NCBI GenBank assembly: GCA_026419785.1
Contig: JAODTK010004398.1
Coordinates: 124,001 to 188,000 of the forward strand
DNA length: 64,000 nucleotides
Source: Sclerodactyla briareus
Taxonomy: Eukaryota > Echinodermata > Holothuroidea > Dendrochirotida > Sclerodactylidae
Reading direction: 5' to 3'
Both the position numbers and the translations under genes were made by a program. Under the pieces are notes generated by a model. The model saw only the letters and a list, made by a program, of their open reading frames with translations. It was not told the origin of the DNA and did not search any database. Shown one piece after another: positions 34,690 to 47,500 of this stretch. The number at the start of each line of letters is the position of its first letter. Within the stretch, counting starts at the first letter, position 1.

Positions 34690-37600
34690 ACTGACTCACT
34701 GCTTTCCCGGTATCCTCCTGAAGCATTGCCTAGCAGTTGCTTCGGTTAGTCCTGCTACGCCGTTAGGACCCCGCATCTACTTTCATCAACGGTCACTAAC
34801 TCTTCACACAAACAGACCATGACTAACCCTGTCAGGTATCCTCCGGAATGCATGCTTCAGCCCCTTCAGTTAGTCTTGGCTACTTTAGAACCCTCATTAC
34901 TTTCACTGCACTAAACTACCTCACACACAGACAATGACAACCACTGCGGTATCCATCCATCCATCCTCCTGAATGCATTGCTAGCAGCTGCTTGGTTGGT
35001 CCTGCTTACCCCTACCGTTAGAACCCCTCACTACTTCAACTGCACTCACCTCACACACAGCAACAATGACTACTATGACTAAACCACGGTCAGGTATCCT
35101 CCTGAATGCATTGCTAGCAGTTGCTTCGTTCAGTCCCTGCTACCTTAGAACCCCTCATACTTTCCACATCCTGCACTAACCTCACACACTACAACAGCCT
35201 TGGGAACTAACCACGTCAGGAATATCCTCCTGAATGCTTGCCTAGAGTTGCTTCGGTTTAGTCCTGCTACCTTTAACCTCTCACTACTTTCACTGCCTAC
35301 CTCACAACAACTGACAAACACATTTACTACCACTGTCAGGTATCCTCTGAATGCATTCCTCATTTGTTTCGGCTAGTCCTGCTTCAGTGAGTAACGCCTC
35401 ACTACTTCCACTGCCTCTCTCACACAGCTGACACATTGCACTTTTCACTGCAACCCCCTACAAATGACACCCTTGCTCACCACTGTCAGTATTGTATTTA
35501 GGACATTGGCACTCTAATGGCCAACCTCAATCTTTCACTGGCTCACGCTACACACTGACACACATTTACTCAGCACTGTCATTTAATCGTCTTGAGGGCA
35601 TTGCTCACATTGGTAGCTTTATTGCCAACCCCAATACTTCACTGCAGAGCACCAACTCCACACACTGCCACAACCACCCCCCCACACACCTGACCACATT
35701 TGACTTATCACTGTCAGGTATCGTCTTGAGGGCATTGCTCACATTGGTAGCTTTCATTGCCACCCCAATACTTTACTACACCACCTCCACACACTGACAC
35801 CCAACCACCCCCACAGACTGACACACATTTGACTCACCACTGTCAGGTATCGTCTTGAGGGCATTGGTAGCTTTCATTGCCAACCCCAATACTTTACTAC
35901 ACCACCTCCACACACTGACACCCAACCACCCCCACACACTGACACACAACCACCCCCACAGACTGACACACATTTGACTCATCACTGTCAGTATTGTCTT
36001 GACACATAGTAGCTTTCATTGCCAACCCCAATACTTTACTACAAACCACCTCCACACACTGACCACAACCACCCCCACAGACTGACCACATTTGACTTAT
36101 CACTGTCAGGTATCGTCTTGAGGGCATTGGTAGCTTCATTGCCACCCCAATACTTTACTACACCCTCCACACACTGACACACAACCACCCTCACAGACTG
36201 ACACACATTGACTTATCACTGTTAGGTTCGTCTTGAGCACATTGGTACTTTCATTGCCAACCCCAATACTTTACTACACCACCTCCACACATGACACACA
36301 ACCACCCCCACAGACTGACACACATTTGACTTATCACTGTTAGGTATCGCCTTGAGCACATTGGTACTTTCATTGCCAACCCCAATACTTCACTACACCA
36401 CCTCCACACCTGACACACAACCACCCCCACAGACTGACACACATTTGACTCACCACTGTCAGGTATTGTCTTGAGCACATAGGTAGCTTTCATTGCCAAC
36501 CCCAATACTTTACTACACCACCTCCACACACTGACACCCAACCACCCCCACAGACTGACCACACATTGACTTATCACTGTTAGGTATCGTCTTGAGCACA
36601 TTGGTAGCTTTCATGCCAACCCCAATACTTTACTACAAACCACCTCCACACACTGACACACAACCACCCCCACACACTGACACACAACCCCCCCCACAGA
36701 CTGACACACATTGACTCACCACTGTCAGTATCGTCTTGAGCACATAGGTAGCTTTCATTGCCAACCCCAATACTTTACTACACCACCTCCACACACTGAC
36801 ACACAACCACCCTCACAGACTGACACACATTTAACTTATCACTGTAGGTATCTTCTTTGACACATTGGTAGCTTTCATTGCCACCCCAATACTTACTACA
36901 CCACCTCCACACAATGACACACAACCACCCCCACAGACTGACCACATTTGACTTATCACTGTTAGGTATCGTCTTGAGCACATTGGTAGCTTCCATTGCC
37001 AACCCCAATACTTTACTACAACCACCTCCACACACTGACACACAACCACCCCCACAGACTGACACACATTGACTTATCACTGTTAGGTATTGTCTTGAGC
37101 ACATAGTAGCTTTCATTGCCAACCCCAATACTTTACTACACCACCTCCACACACTGACACCCAACCACCCCCACAGACTGACACACATTTGACTTATCAC
37201 TGTTAGGTATCGTCTTGAGCACATTGGTAGCTTTCATTGCCAACCCCAATACTTTACTACACCACCTCCACACACTGACACACAACCACCCCCCCACAGA
37301 CTGACACACATTTGACTTATCACTGTTAGGTATTGTCTTGAGCACATAGTAGCTTTCATTGCCAACCCCATACTTTACTACACCACCTCCACACACTGAC
37401 ACACAACCACCCCCACAGACTGACACACATTTGACTTTCACTGTTAGGTATCGTCTTGAGCACATTGGTAGCTTTCATTGCCACCCCAATACTTTACTAC
37501 AAACCACCTCCACACACTGACACACAACCACCCCCACACACTGACACACATTTGACTCACCACTGTCAGGTATTGTCTTGAGGGCATTGGTAGCTTCTAT

Positions 37601-38424
37601 GGCAGACCGCAATATTTTCACTGCAACACCCCCACAAACTGACACACATTGACTCACTATTGTCAGGTATCATCTGGAGGACATTGACACTTTCACTGAA
37701 CTACTTCCACACACTGGCACACAACCACCCCCACACACTGACACACATTGACTCACCACTGTCAGGTATCGTCTTGAGGGCATTGGTAGCTTCTATGGCA
37801 GACCGCAATATTTTCACTGCACTACACATTGACTCACTATTGTCAGGTATCATCTGGAGGACATTGACACTTTCACTGAACCACTTCCACACACTGGCAC
37901 ACAACCACCCCCACAGACTGACACACATTGACTCCCCACTGTCAGGTATTGTCTTGAGGCATTGGTAGCTTCTATGGCAGACCGCAATATTTTCACTGCA
38001 ACACCCCCACAAACTGACACACATTGACTCACTATTGTCAGGTATCATCTGGAGGACATTGACACTTTCACTGAACCACTTCCACACACTGGCACACAAC
38101 CACCCCCACACACTGACACACATTGACTCACCACTGTCAGGTATTGTCTTGAGGGCATTGGTAGCTTCTATGGCAGACCGCAATATTTTCACTGCAACAC
38201 CCCCACAAACTGACACACATTGACTCACTATTGTCAGGTATCATCTGGAGGACATTGACACTTTCACTGAACTACTTCCACACACTGGCACACAACCACC
38301 CCCACACACTGACACACATGACTCACCACTGTCAGGTATTGTCTTGAGGGCATTGGTAGCTTCTATGACAGACCGCAATATTTTCACTGCAACACCCCCA
38401 CAAACTGACACACATTGGACTCAC
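34690..38424 (-). repeat. ~3.7 kb minisatellite derived from a CAND1 exon/donor junction
   Basis: Three zones can be separated: ~125-bp units (34.69-35.48 kb), ~120-bp units (35.48-37.6 kb) and ~97-bp units in alternating pairs (37.6-38.42 kb). On the minus strand each unit includes a version of ...AATGCCCTCAAGACAATACC then TGACAGTGGTGAGT. This is the 3' end of the CAND1 exon at 38425-38572 plus its splice donor. The copies therefore encode variants of the exon peptide [11 protein letters not shown]. The rest of the unit is CACACACTGACACACAACC-type intron sequence. Similarity to the exon is highest next to it. Confidence 0.88.
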
Positions 38425-38572
38425 CACTGTCAGGTATCGTCTTAAGGGCGTTGATCGCCCTCATGGCCGACCGCTTCAGCTCGTCCTGCTTCTCAAATTC
38501 CTGTTTGACAGAGTGGGCCTGGAACTTTGGTGGTCATGGTCGTCCTCAATGGTTCAATCAGTCTCTCGAACC
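38425..38572 (-). CDS. CAND1: CAND1 exon (near C-terminus)
   Basis: It begins after CTCTGTTACAG, reads [11 protein letters not shown], then (after an indel near 38523) [19 protein letters not shown] and [10 protein letters not shown], and ends at GTGAGT. Its 3' end is the apparent parent of the adjacent minisatellite. Confidence 0.9.
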
Positions 38573-41500
38573 CTGTAACAGAGGGTACAGGCAAACACCA
38601 ATAGTTGTAATTTAATTCGGCCTTGATTTTCATGTCTCCCTTTTTCCAAGCCCACAACGCTACCCCCGTACTGTCGTAAGCTATTTTATTTGACTGATAT
38701 ATAAACGATTGGAAAAAAAAAAATCACTTTGAAAATTAGTATTAGGTCAAAATTTGTAATTTCGTGGAATAATGGCCGGTGGCGAAATTAATAATTTGTT
38801 AATAATTTGTTAATAATTTGTTATTTTTAAATTTTGACTGAAGTTCTTCTTGTAGATGAGGAATCGAACGATGGCATTCATTGTAATATCATTGATGCTC
38901 ATTTTCTTGAATATTGAAAAGGCTAAATGGAGCTTTAACAATTCAACAATAATATTAGGGTTCATTCAAATGAATATAGCACTTTCATCACCAAAATATG
39001 GTTTCGAATTACCTCCACAGATGATACCCCTAATTCACAGGTGACTTGTTAACTCACATAGACCATATCAGCAACTAGATACGAGGGCGTGCTTCATAAG
39101 GAAAGATTATATTTTCCGATGATTGAGACCAGTTTTTGAACAACCTTATTCAAGAAGGCCCGTACGGTAAGCAATCTGCAATCACACAATAGCCCACTTC
39201 CTTGATCAAGACTGCCATACAATCGAAGATGACGCAACCCTCAAGAATCATGGTGGCACATTTTGGTCCACATTTATGAAAGATTAAGGGTACCACTAGA
39301 GTCTATGATAAACACTGTCCAACTATCATAGTAATCTAATCTGGAGGGAGGCATTTCTTAGAATTTTTTTTCTTTTCACATAATACCTCAATATTCCCTT
39401 TAATGTCCTTGATCTGAAAATCCCAGAATGTCCCATAAGTACCAATAGTCCATGATACCACTCACCGAGTATGAAAAGTAACCCAACTTGATATGGAGGA
39501 GAAGCAGATTTGACATAATAGCTCAATATTCCCTTCAATGACCTTTGACCTAAAATCCTGGAGCACCCCTAGGTACCAATAGTCCATGATACCACTCACC
39601 AAGTATGATAGTACCCAACTGATATAGAGAAGCAGATTGACATAATAGCTCAATATTCCCTTCAATGACCTTTGACCTAAAATCCTGGAGCACCCCGAGG
39701 TGACCACTATTCCATGATAACATGGTATGATGGTAGTGGTTTAACCATCAGCATAGCCGGTTTGATCTATGCCACTATTTTGGCAGTCAGCAATCAGACT
39801 TACTCTGTCATAGTGCATTGGGGCTGAGCGTTGAGAGTCGGACCAGCATGAGGTACGTCAGCATCTGGAATAGAAAGATAACAAATGTTTTAAACTTTTC
39901 ACACGCAACACCATGTCAGTTTGGTAAACAAAAACCCCGACTCCAACGTCCCCATGACAACTACCTGTCAACTAGACCTCAGCTGATTGGTAAACTGCCA
40001 TCAATGCATGTATACCCACCATTGAGCAATTAGTGAGCGAACTTTGGGTCTCATTTGATGCCCATTTGTGGTGAATTCAGTTTTCAGTAGAAAAAAGTCA
40101 TAATGGCTTGCCAAGTGGGATCTCCGGGGGCGAAAAAAAATTGTCCTCAAGCCATGGCTTATTTCCGACATGGCGCTAATCTGTGAAAAGTTGGCTTTGA
40201 AATTTCCGAGATGGCTGGCATCAGAGCGTTTCAGAAAGCCCACTTTCGAAACCCATCCCAACATTTCACTAGGGCGGACCTGTGTAGTAGTTTCCTTCCA
40301 TCCGAAAAATGTGCTGGGAAGTTACTGTGCTAAGGCAATATCATCCAGCGGTGGTGACCGCTATCCAAAAACCCAATCTCTGGATAGGGACTGAAATTGC
40401 CATGCAAACAGAAAAAACATGCAAATTCAGGTACATATTTATTTTTAATTTAGTCCGCTGGTATACCTCAGACAGAAGGCAGAGCGGAGTGCTGTCCTTC
40501 CCTAGCGCACATCCTGTGATAACTAATCAGCTTGCCCAATGTGCCCTTCAACAAGCTCTTTCATATCCATGCTCCTCCCTGCCCTTGTGTTAACTGGGGA
40601 AGTCGGTGGAACCCAGTACAACAAGCATTGTATTTGCTTGCTCCAATGTCCTCGGGATTGTTGGAGGGCGTTATGGTTCCTAGGATCAGAGTAATATCTC
40701 TACAGTGCTCTTACATCACATGCCATAATGGCCTTCTATATAGCCCAGTATTCATTATGATCGCAACATAATTTCCAACCCCTTATTTGAAATAGTTTTC
40801 TTTATAAAATATCTCGATCACTGAATTTTGTGCGGATTTCTCAGTTGAACCAATTTTAAAATGAGATTGCTACTCAATGAACCTATGTTGTAGCTATAGC
40901 GAAACCTACAACCCGTAGTTGAAACCAGGGATCTCTTGAAAAATTTGGGTCAAATATCTTACTTACATCGTAGTGATCCTTCAGTCCGTACTCAACGTGA
41001 TTATGCAGCTCGAAGATGTCCGAGCCGATCCAGACAAGAGTCTAGTAGGGTGTACATACACTCGAGGCAGCCTACATCTAACACAAGAAATTATTAACAA
41101 CCTTTAAGCTTCTCTTCATGATAAACGTGCATCCTATATGACAGATGTTTATTGACAACTGCAGGCTGGAATTACAATAAGATATCCTTGAGGTTTTATC
41201 GTTGGGCGTGGAAGACTATACCTATAGGTCCAACCCAATCTCATCATGATGTTTAGCCTCCAAGTTTGGTCATTACGGCGCAAATTAGGGAGAGATCCCT
41301 ATGGCGGATCTTTTGGTTTACCCGTCTCCGACGCCAGAAACCTTGGTTGTTCTATTGACAGCAAGCCGCAACTCAAACGCATGTCGTAAGTGTTCAGGCT
41401 GGCTGGTTCGGTGTTCACAATCGGAAAATCAGAAAAATACCTTGACCATCCTCCCAGAAAGACTCGCACACATCGTTCGTTTCAATCCCTCCTTCGATTT

Positions 41501-44500
41501 CTGCAATGGCCTACTCTTTGGAGTTCCTGCTTCCGAACTAAAAACTGCAAAACTTCAAAGCGGCAGCCAGAATGTCACCAGACACCTCCACGACATCATA
41601 TCACCCCGTAATTGAGGATCTTCACTGGCTCCCGTGTCACCTCGATCTCGTTCAAATTCTTCTACTCACCATTTTAATATTTTCAAGGGCATCGGCCCAC
41701 AGTACCGTCGACCTGATTGGCCGTATTGCCCTACCGCACTCTGCGTTCGTCCTCTCGCAACTTATATCTTCAAAAAGACGTACAACTAATACTTATGGTA
41801 ACAGGCTTTGTCTCGGCAGGACCTCCTCTTGGAATACCTACCAGACACCTTTCGGCACCAGTGTTGCTCCTTCAGAAGAAGCTGAAACTTTCCTCTTCCG
41901 TAACTGTTGACTTTTTCCTCTTTCTTAAGCGCTTTGGAGGCTTTCGTAAGGCGCTATATAAGCACCACTTATTATTTTTATTATTATATTATTGGCACAA
42001 TAATGCATGAACGTCACAGTTGAACAACACAGATGAACACGTTATGTATTCTCGTGTTCATTGTGTTACATAGGTTGTCCAGTTGTCTCTTCCAAGTAAT
42101 CCATCAACAGCCTCCCCTACCCACCTACAACAGCTTTCTCTCTCATTAACATAACCTGGGTCCACGGATGGACACCAATGGGTCCATGCAAATTGGCTTG
42201 TGTGTTGATAGGGGCGGAAAGTGTCCACAGGGGTCCTCATTAATCAGCAGAAATTATGCCAATTACACTACCTTAAATGCAAAATTTGTCATATAAATGA
42301 TCCTTTGGTGACTTCATCCCTACTGTAAATTTATCGTGACTATAATAGATAAACCATCTCCACCAAGTTTTGTGTAAGTCTCAAGAAACTTTTGAAAACC
42401 GCATAATGATGCAAATTAGACTACTCAATTAGCATATATATGATGCCGGAATCTAGTCATTTTGTGTACACTTCATAGTTATTATATTGCCTGAACTGCT
42501 CCACCAATGCATCTGATCCAAGAGATATCTTATACACCAGCCTCTTGGGCCAATTTTCATCAAATATGCCAAATTTATTCGGTCCTTCTGAGACAAAATT
42601 GGATGCACACACAACAATTTACCACCACACCCACCATTTGCAGTATGAGGCATCTCTCCGGTTCAGGCGATATCGAGCTGCAACATACAGACAAACAGAC
42701 TGACACACAACAAAGTGAACACCATGTCGATCCTTGCAACAAAGTTCAGGTTGAGACAAAAATAAATGCCAGGTAGCGCAGACGCTGGGAACATGGTGGA
42801 TAATGCTCATCTTTTTTCTAGGCACCTCTACAATATCACAAACCAACATATCTCTACACACATCCAAAATCACAGTCTGATAGTCCCTTGAACTGATGTT
42901 TTCACATGGGGTCTGTGGATGAGAATAAACGGTGTTTAGAAATTTAGGTGCTTCCTACAGACTGCAAGACTCATCCCTCAGAGATCAAATCCTACCTTCC
43001 TGATATCGAGGCCGTCATCGACTGTGTGCTTGAAGGGACCCATCTCAACCTCACGGATCAGCTCTTTCTGCGGAAAAGGCAAGTTATTGGGAGTGGCTTC
43101 AGGAGCAGGCAGATAATAGTTGGGTACCATATTTATTGATGTGTTTTTGTGTTTTTTTTTCACATAGTGATGTGTGAATGGATTAGTGCATGGTTTCCCA
43201 CAGGCATACAGACATTGTTCTAAACATCAGACAAGCCTGTGCATGACCACACCCCCTCCCTCACCCCCTCCCAAAGGGGTCACCCCAAAACAGGGAGGAA
43301 ACACTCAGTTCTCAATATCCGTCATGCCCGTCTCTACCAAGATCTCAGCCTTGATATCAGTGAGCTGGAATCTGGTTGCTGGTTGCTGCCTTCTCCCATC
43401 CCCCCTCCCCCACCCCCCCCCCATCCCCCCTCCCCCCCACCCTTAGTCCTGGGTGGGATCTCCCCTATTCTGAGCTGCTGCCCTGCAGTTTGTGGATTCT
43501 TCACATCGAAGGTGTTCCGTACCAGATATTTCTGAATTGTGCTATCGGGACCACTCATTGCCATAAACCGATGTTGGGAGTGAGCAATGGCACGCTCCCT
43601 GTTGAAATTTTGCTCCAACCAATCCTCACAATGGCGGTGCTGCAGGAGTGAGGTGAATCTGCCCACCCCCTCCCGTTTTTGGGGACATACCCCGAATGAG
43701 ATCTGGATGGAAGTAGAAGAAGTAGAATTTCCCTGTACTATTTAGACGCTGAAGTTAGCAGTGGTTTCAACAAGTCATGGACGAAACGCTCTTTTCCAGT
43801 TGTAGGGTACTGCTTCGACGCCACTCTTATGAGACACGCAAACGTTTTGCGAAGGATAGATTGAAAAGTGACTTTCGGAAAAAATATCCTTAAAAACCAT
43901 TTGACTTGTGCGTGGTTGTATGTCTCACAATGTTTGTGCAAATGCTCCCACCCCTACCCCCCTCTCCAAACCTGGAGCCACCAACCCACATCATCACTAA
44001 CCTTCACCTTTTTGTTTCATTGTCCATGGTGGCAGCACCTTCTCAGCAAGGTCTCGATTAGGCCTGGGCTTTGTTTTTGTGCGACAGAGTTGAAAGTGAC
44101 CCCGGGCCACACACCCCGCCTCACGTTGATCTCCTCCGTCTTGCATGGTGCCGGAAGTCTCCAATGCAGGTCGTCAGCAGGCTTTCGATAGGTTGTGGCT
44201 AAAATGACACAGAGTGCAGATTAAAGATTTAGTCTCATCCCAACCATTCTGTGTTGAAGACAGCCAAATTGTTACGTGTCGATAGCAATGGGGCAATCCA
44301 CCCTGGTCAAGTGGGGGAGGTGGTCCAAATGCAGCGATGACAAGAAATGTTATGTGGGGCCCTCCAGGATTTTGGTGTCCATTACCCCGACTTCCCCCGC
44401 ACCTCCCCCCCCCGACCCCCAAGATAAAGATCAGGTCTTATATAAATATCAGTCACCTATTCTTCGTCCGTGCACTGGTAACGCCCGTTTTCCTACAGAA

Positions 44501-47500
44501 TACGATTCCAGACCCCCTGCTCACTCTAGCATTCATGGAATATCACCAGCATACCTGAATCGTCTGATTAATCACAAGCCTGCAACCCGTGTCACTCAGA
44601 TCATTGAAGTCTAACTGTTGCTCCATGACCAGGTGGAGACTCATCTTTGGTCAACGATTCCCTTTTGGCTGCTCCCACCCTTGGAATGCCCGTCCCGCTG
44701 CATATTCAAGACTGCACCAAACACTACCATTTCCAAGAACAGATTGCAAACCCATCTTTTTTCGAATGCTTTTTCCGAGCACAAGCGCCACTGACATTGT
44801 TCTCCTCTGATATGGGCTCTATACCTTAATGTTGTTTTTTATTATTAATCTTATGCCCACACAAACATGTTACTTGTATGCTCTATGAACCCCCCTATCT
44901 TTCCCCCCCCCCCCCCTCCCCACCACCCACAGAAGAAAAAAATACATTGCCAGGAGGTGACAACCTTGGGACAGCAGAAAAATGCAGGCAGCACAGATGT
45001 CCTCCCAGGTGATTATATTTGTCACCGACAGTCTGCATTTGACATGGTAGAATCGTTCATTCTTTTATGCATGGCTAAAAACTCCCTCATTCCATCGTCA
45101 CTTTCCCTGAACCACAAACCGTATCAAAACTAATTTTTGCCCACTCTGGATGCAGGAAAAACCATGCGCTTGTCGCACCCTAGGTGACTAGGCACCGCCA
45201 CCATCATCCACCAATCTTTCCTCTCCCAATCCTGAGGTCTTCATCCCCAATATCTGCTCTTATCCCCACTGTGAGAGTGATTTTCAATAGCAAAGGTCCA
45301 TTAATTAGCTGCGCTCTTCGCTCCTTTTTCGACGATCCGAAGTTGGGTGTAAATGGAACCTTTTGTGTTGGCCCACGAACCAAAGTTCCAGATCCTTCGA
45401 TGGCTACGACCTGGCCGGATCTTCTGGCTACAGTTCAGATGCGTGAAATACTCGACCACGCATCGTTTGACCGGGCGCCAAAAGCCTAATTTCACCATCT
45501 TCTGTCAATAGCTGTGACAACTATAATCAGAGTGGAAATGGAAGTTGAAAAAAAAAATTCTCAAAAACTGAATCTGTGAAATTGTGAACTTGACTGCTGT
45601 CACCACCGGCCTTAACGTAGGTGCTCTGTCTTCAAGGAATCCTATCGAATGAGAACAAAAGTGGTGAGGGAAATGGGATGTCTTCCATGTGCATCATTTC
45701 CTGACCTTTCCACTAAACTGAACCAACTAAAAGGAATTGTCCTACAACTGCAGAACGGCATAACCATATTTTTCCATCAAGTGGCAAGCAATATTTTGTC
45801 CCCTATCCTGTCAGAATCTGTCCCTCCATAGTTTGTTTGCCAAAGGGTCATTTTGCTAATGGTCTTAAGTTAGAACAACGCGCTGGAACTTGTTGGGTTG
45901 CTTTGCCCCTCCCCACCCCACCAACCTACAATCTTCCATCTCTTGATATGTACCTACCTTAACTTAGGAAGCAGGTTGGTAGGGGCTATGAGAGTCAGTT
46001 TTCCCAGGACTCTGCCACGACGTCTTCGTCCCCTCTCTGGGCACTCACAGTGGTGGAATAGCATTGACCTGGGAAAAAAAGTGATACAGGCAAGGGTTAC
46101 GCTGACTAGCAAACCTTGAGGCATCACCAAGTAGTTTCAAAGCCCCAGAGCCTGCGCCAATCAGAGCCTGGCAAGTCCTATCACTGTTCCGACTTATGGA
46201 GATAGATGACCTAAATAGCATACCGGATCGCCAGACATCTATCAGGGCATGACACGTCATAGCTGTCATATACACGGAACAGCATCACTAGCGCATCCAC
46301 ATGAGAGGATATTTGGTACACAAGCTATCAGGCTAACTTCTAAATAATATGAAAATTAGTTAGGTCGTTCTGGAGCGCACAAAACATTAAAATAAAAATT
46401 CAAGAATTTGCGGTTTATGAGATTCGTATGCACATACGTACAGAGGTAGGAGATAGACGCAACAAAGTGGCAACTTTTTTTCCCCCTCGAACAATGTCAG
46501 GTGTGAAAGAAATGAATTAAATTCCTCTTTGAGAAAGAAACAACAAATTGTCAGGAGGTCCAGTATCCGTAAAGTTGAGGATGAGATCATAATTCTACGT
46601 AAGAGATTATTAAAAAAAGTCGATAAAACACAGCTGTCGCAGAATACAAATACAGCCGATCATGGAGCGAATGGGCATGGGCTGGACTGTCACATGGGCA
46701 GCGATCACGGGAGGAGGACATGTCCCCCAAATGAAAAAAATCCTATAAATCAACATGTACAGTCCGGTCATAACACAAAAGTCATATTTCTTATAGATTG
46801 CCTAAATTTTTATGGTGAGAAGGCCCAAATGCAAAAAAATCGCGCTGTGCGCACTGCATCCTATCTTTTCCGTTAGATGTTTAATACAGTAGGCCCACGT
46901 TACATCACGTGGTCAGATTCTGGCAATATGTTTTTCCTCCAGACTGCTAAGAGAAGTGAAGGGAAAGGATGATATTTGGAATTCCAAGTGTGCGACTATA
47001 TAGAAATTTAAGTAAAACGGACAATATCTAGAAGGGGTAATACAAGTTTTTTTTCCTTTTTTGGTTTGGTCCGATTAGCCATAGCCTGCCAGCTATGGAA
47101 AGGAAGAACGACACAGTTTTGTGTCGCATTAATCCCCCCTAATAAAAGATGAAGTTGAATGAAGAAATTAATGAAAAAACAACAGAGCAGGGGATGTGAA
47201 ATAGGCAGTTAGTATGGAGGCTTACGTGATTGACGTATGAATATACAGGCGCGGAGCGGGGCTAAACAATCTGAGACATGAGAAATTGGAGGAAAAATTG
47301 AAGCAAAAACAATATGAAACTGGATCCAAAATGTCTGCGACTGGCCTCAATTCCTTGAATCAAATGCCCCAAAACATTGCACACATTTTTATGACAGTAT
47401 GTTCAAGCAAAATCGCGGAGACTCCACTTCAATTGAAAAAGGCTTCGAGGGAATATCTTCTAAGAATGGCTAGGCAGAATGGAGACCATTGAAGAAATGT

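Noticed and set aside
35776..38228. Minus-strand open frames with repeating [15 protein letters not shown] peptides, possible repeat protein
   Set aside because: They are tandem copies of an exon end running into intron sequence, with frame breaks. The peptide repeats reflect exon origin, not a translated repeat protein.
34690..38424. Regular repeat-spacer appearance resembling a CRISPR array
   Set aside because: The units are contiguous tandem repeats with no unique spacers, in an animal genome. They derive from a CAND1 exon.
46529..46876. 115-codon + strand frame with a basic N-terminus
   Set aside because: It runs across sequence resembling transposon ends (GGACATGTCCCCC) and lacks any recognisable domain.
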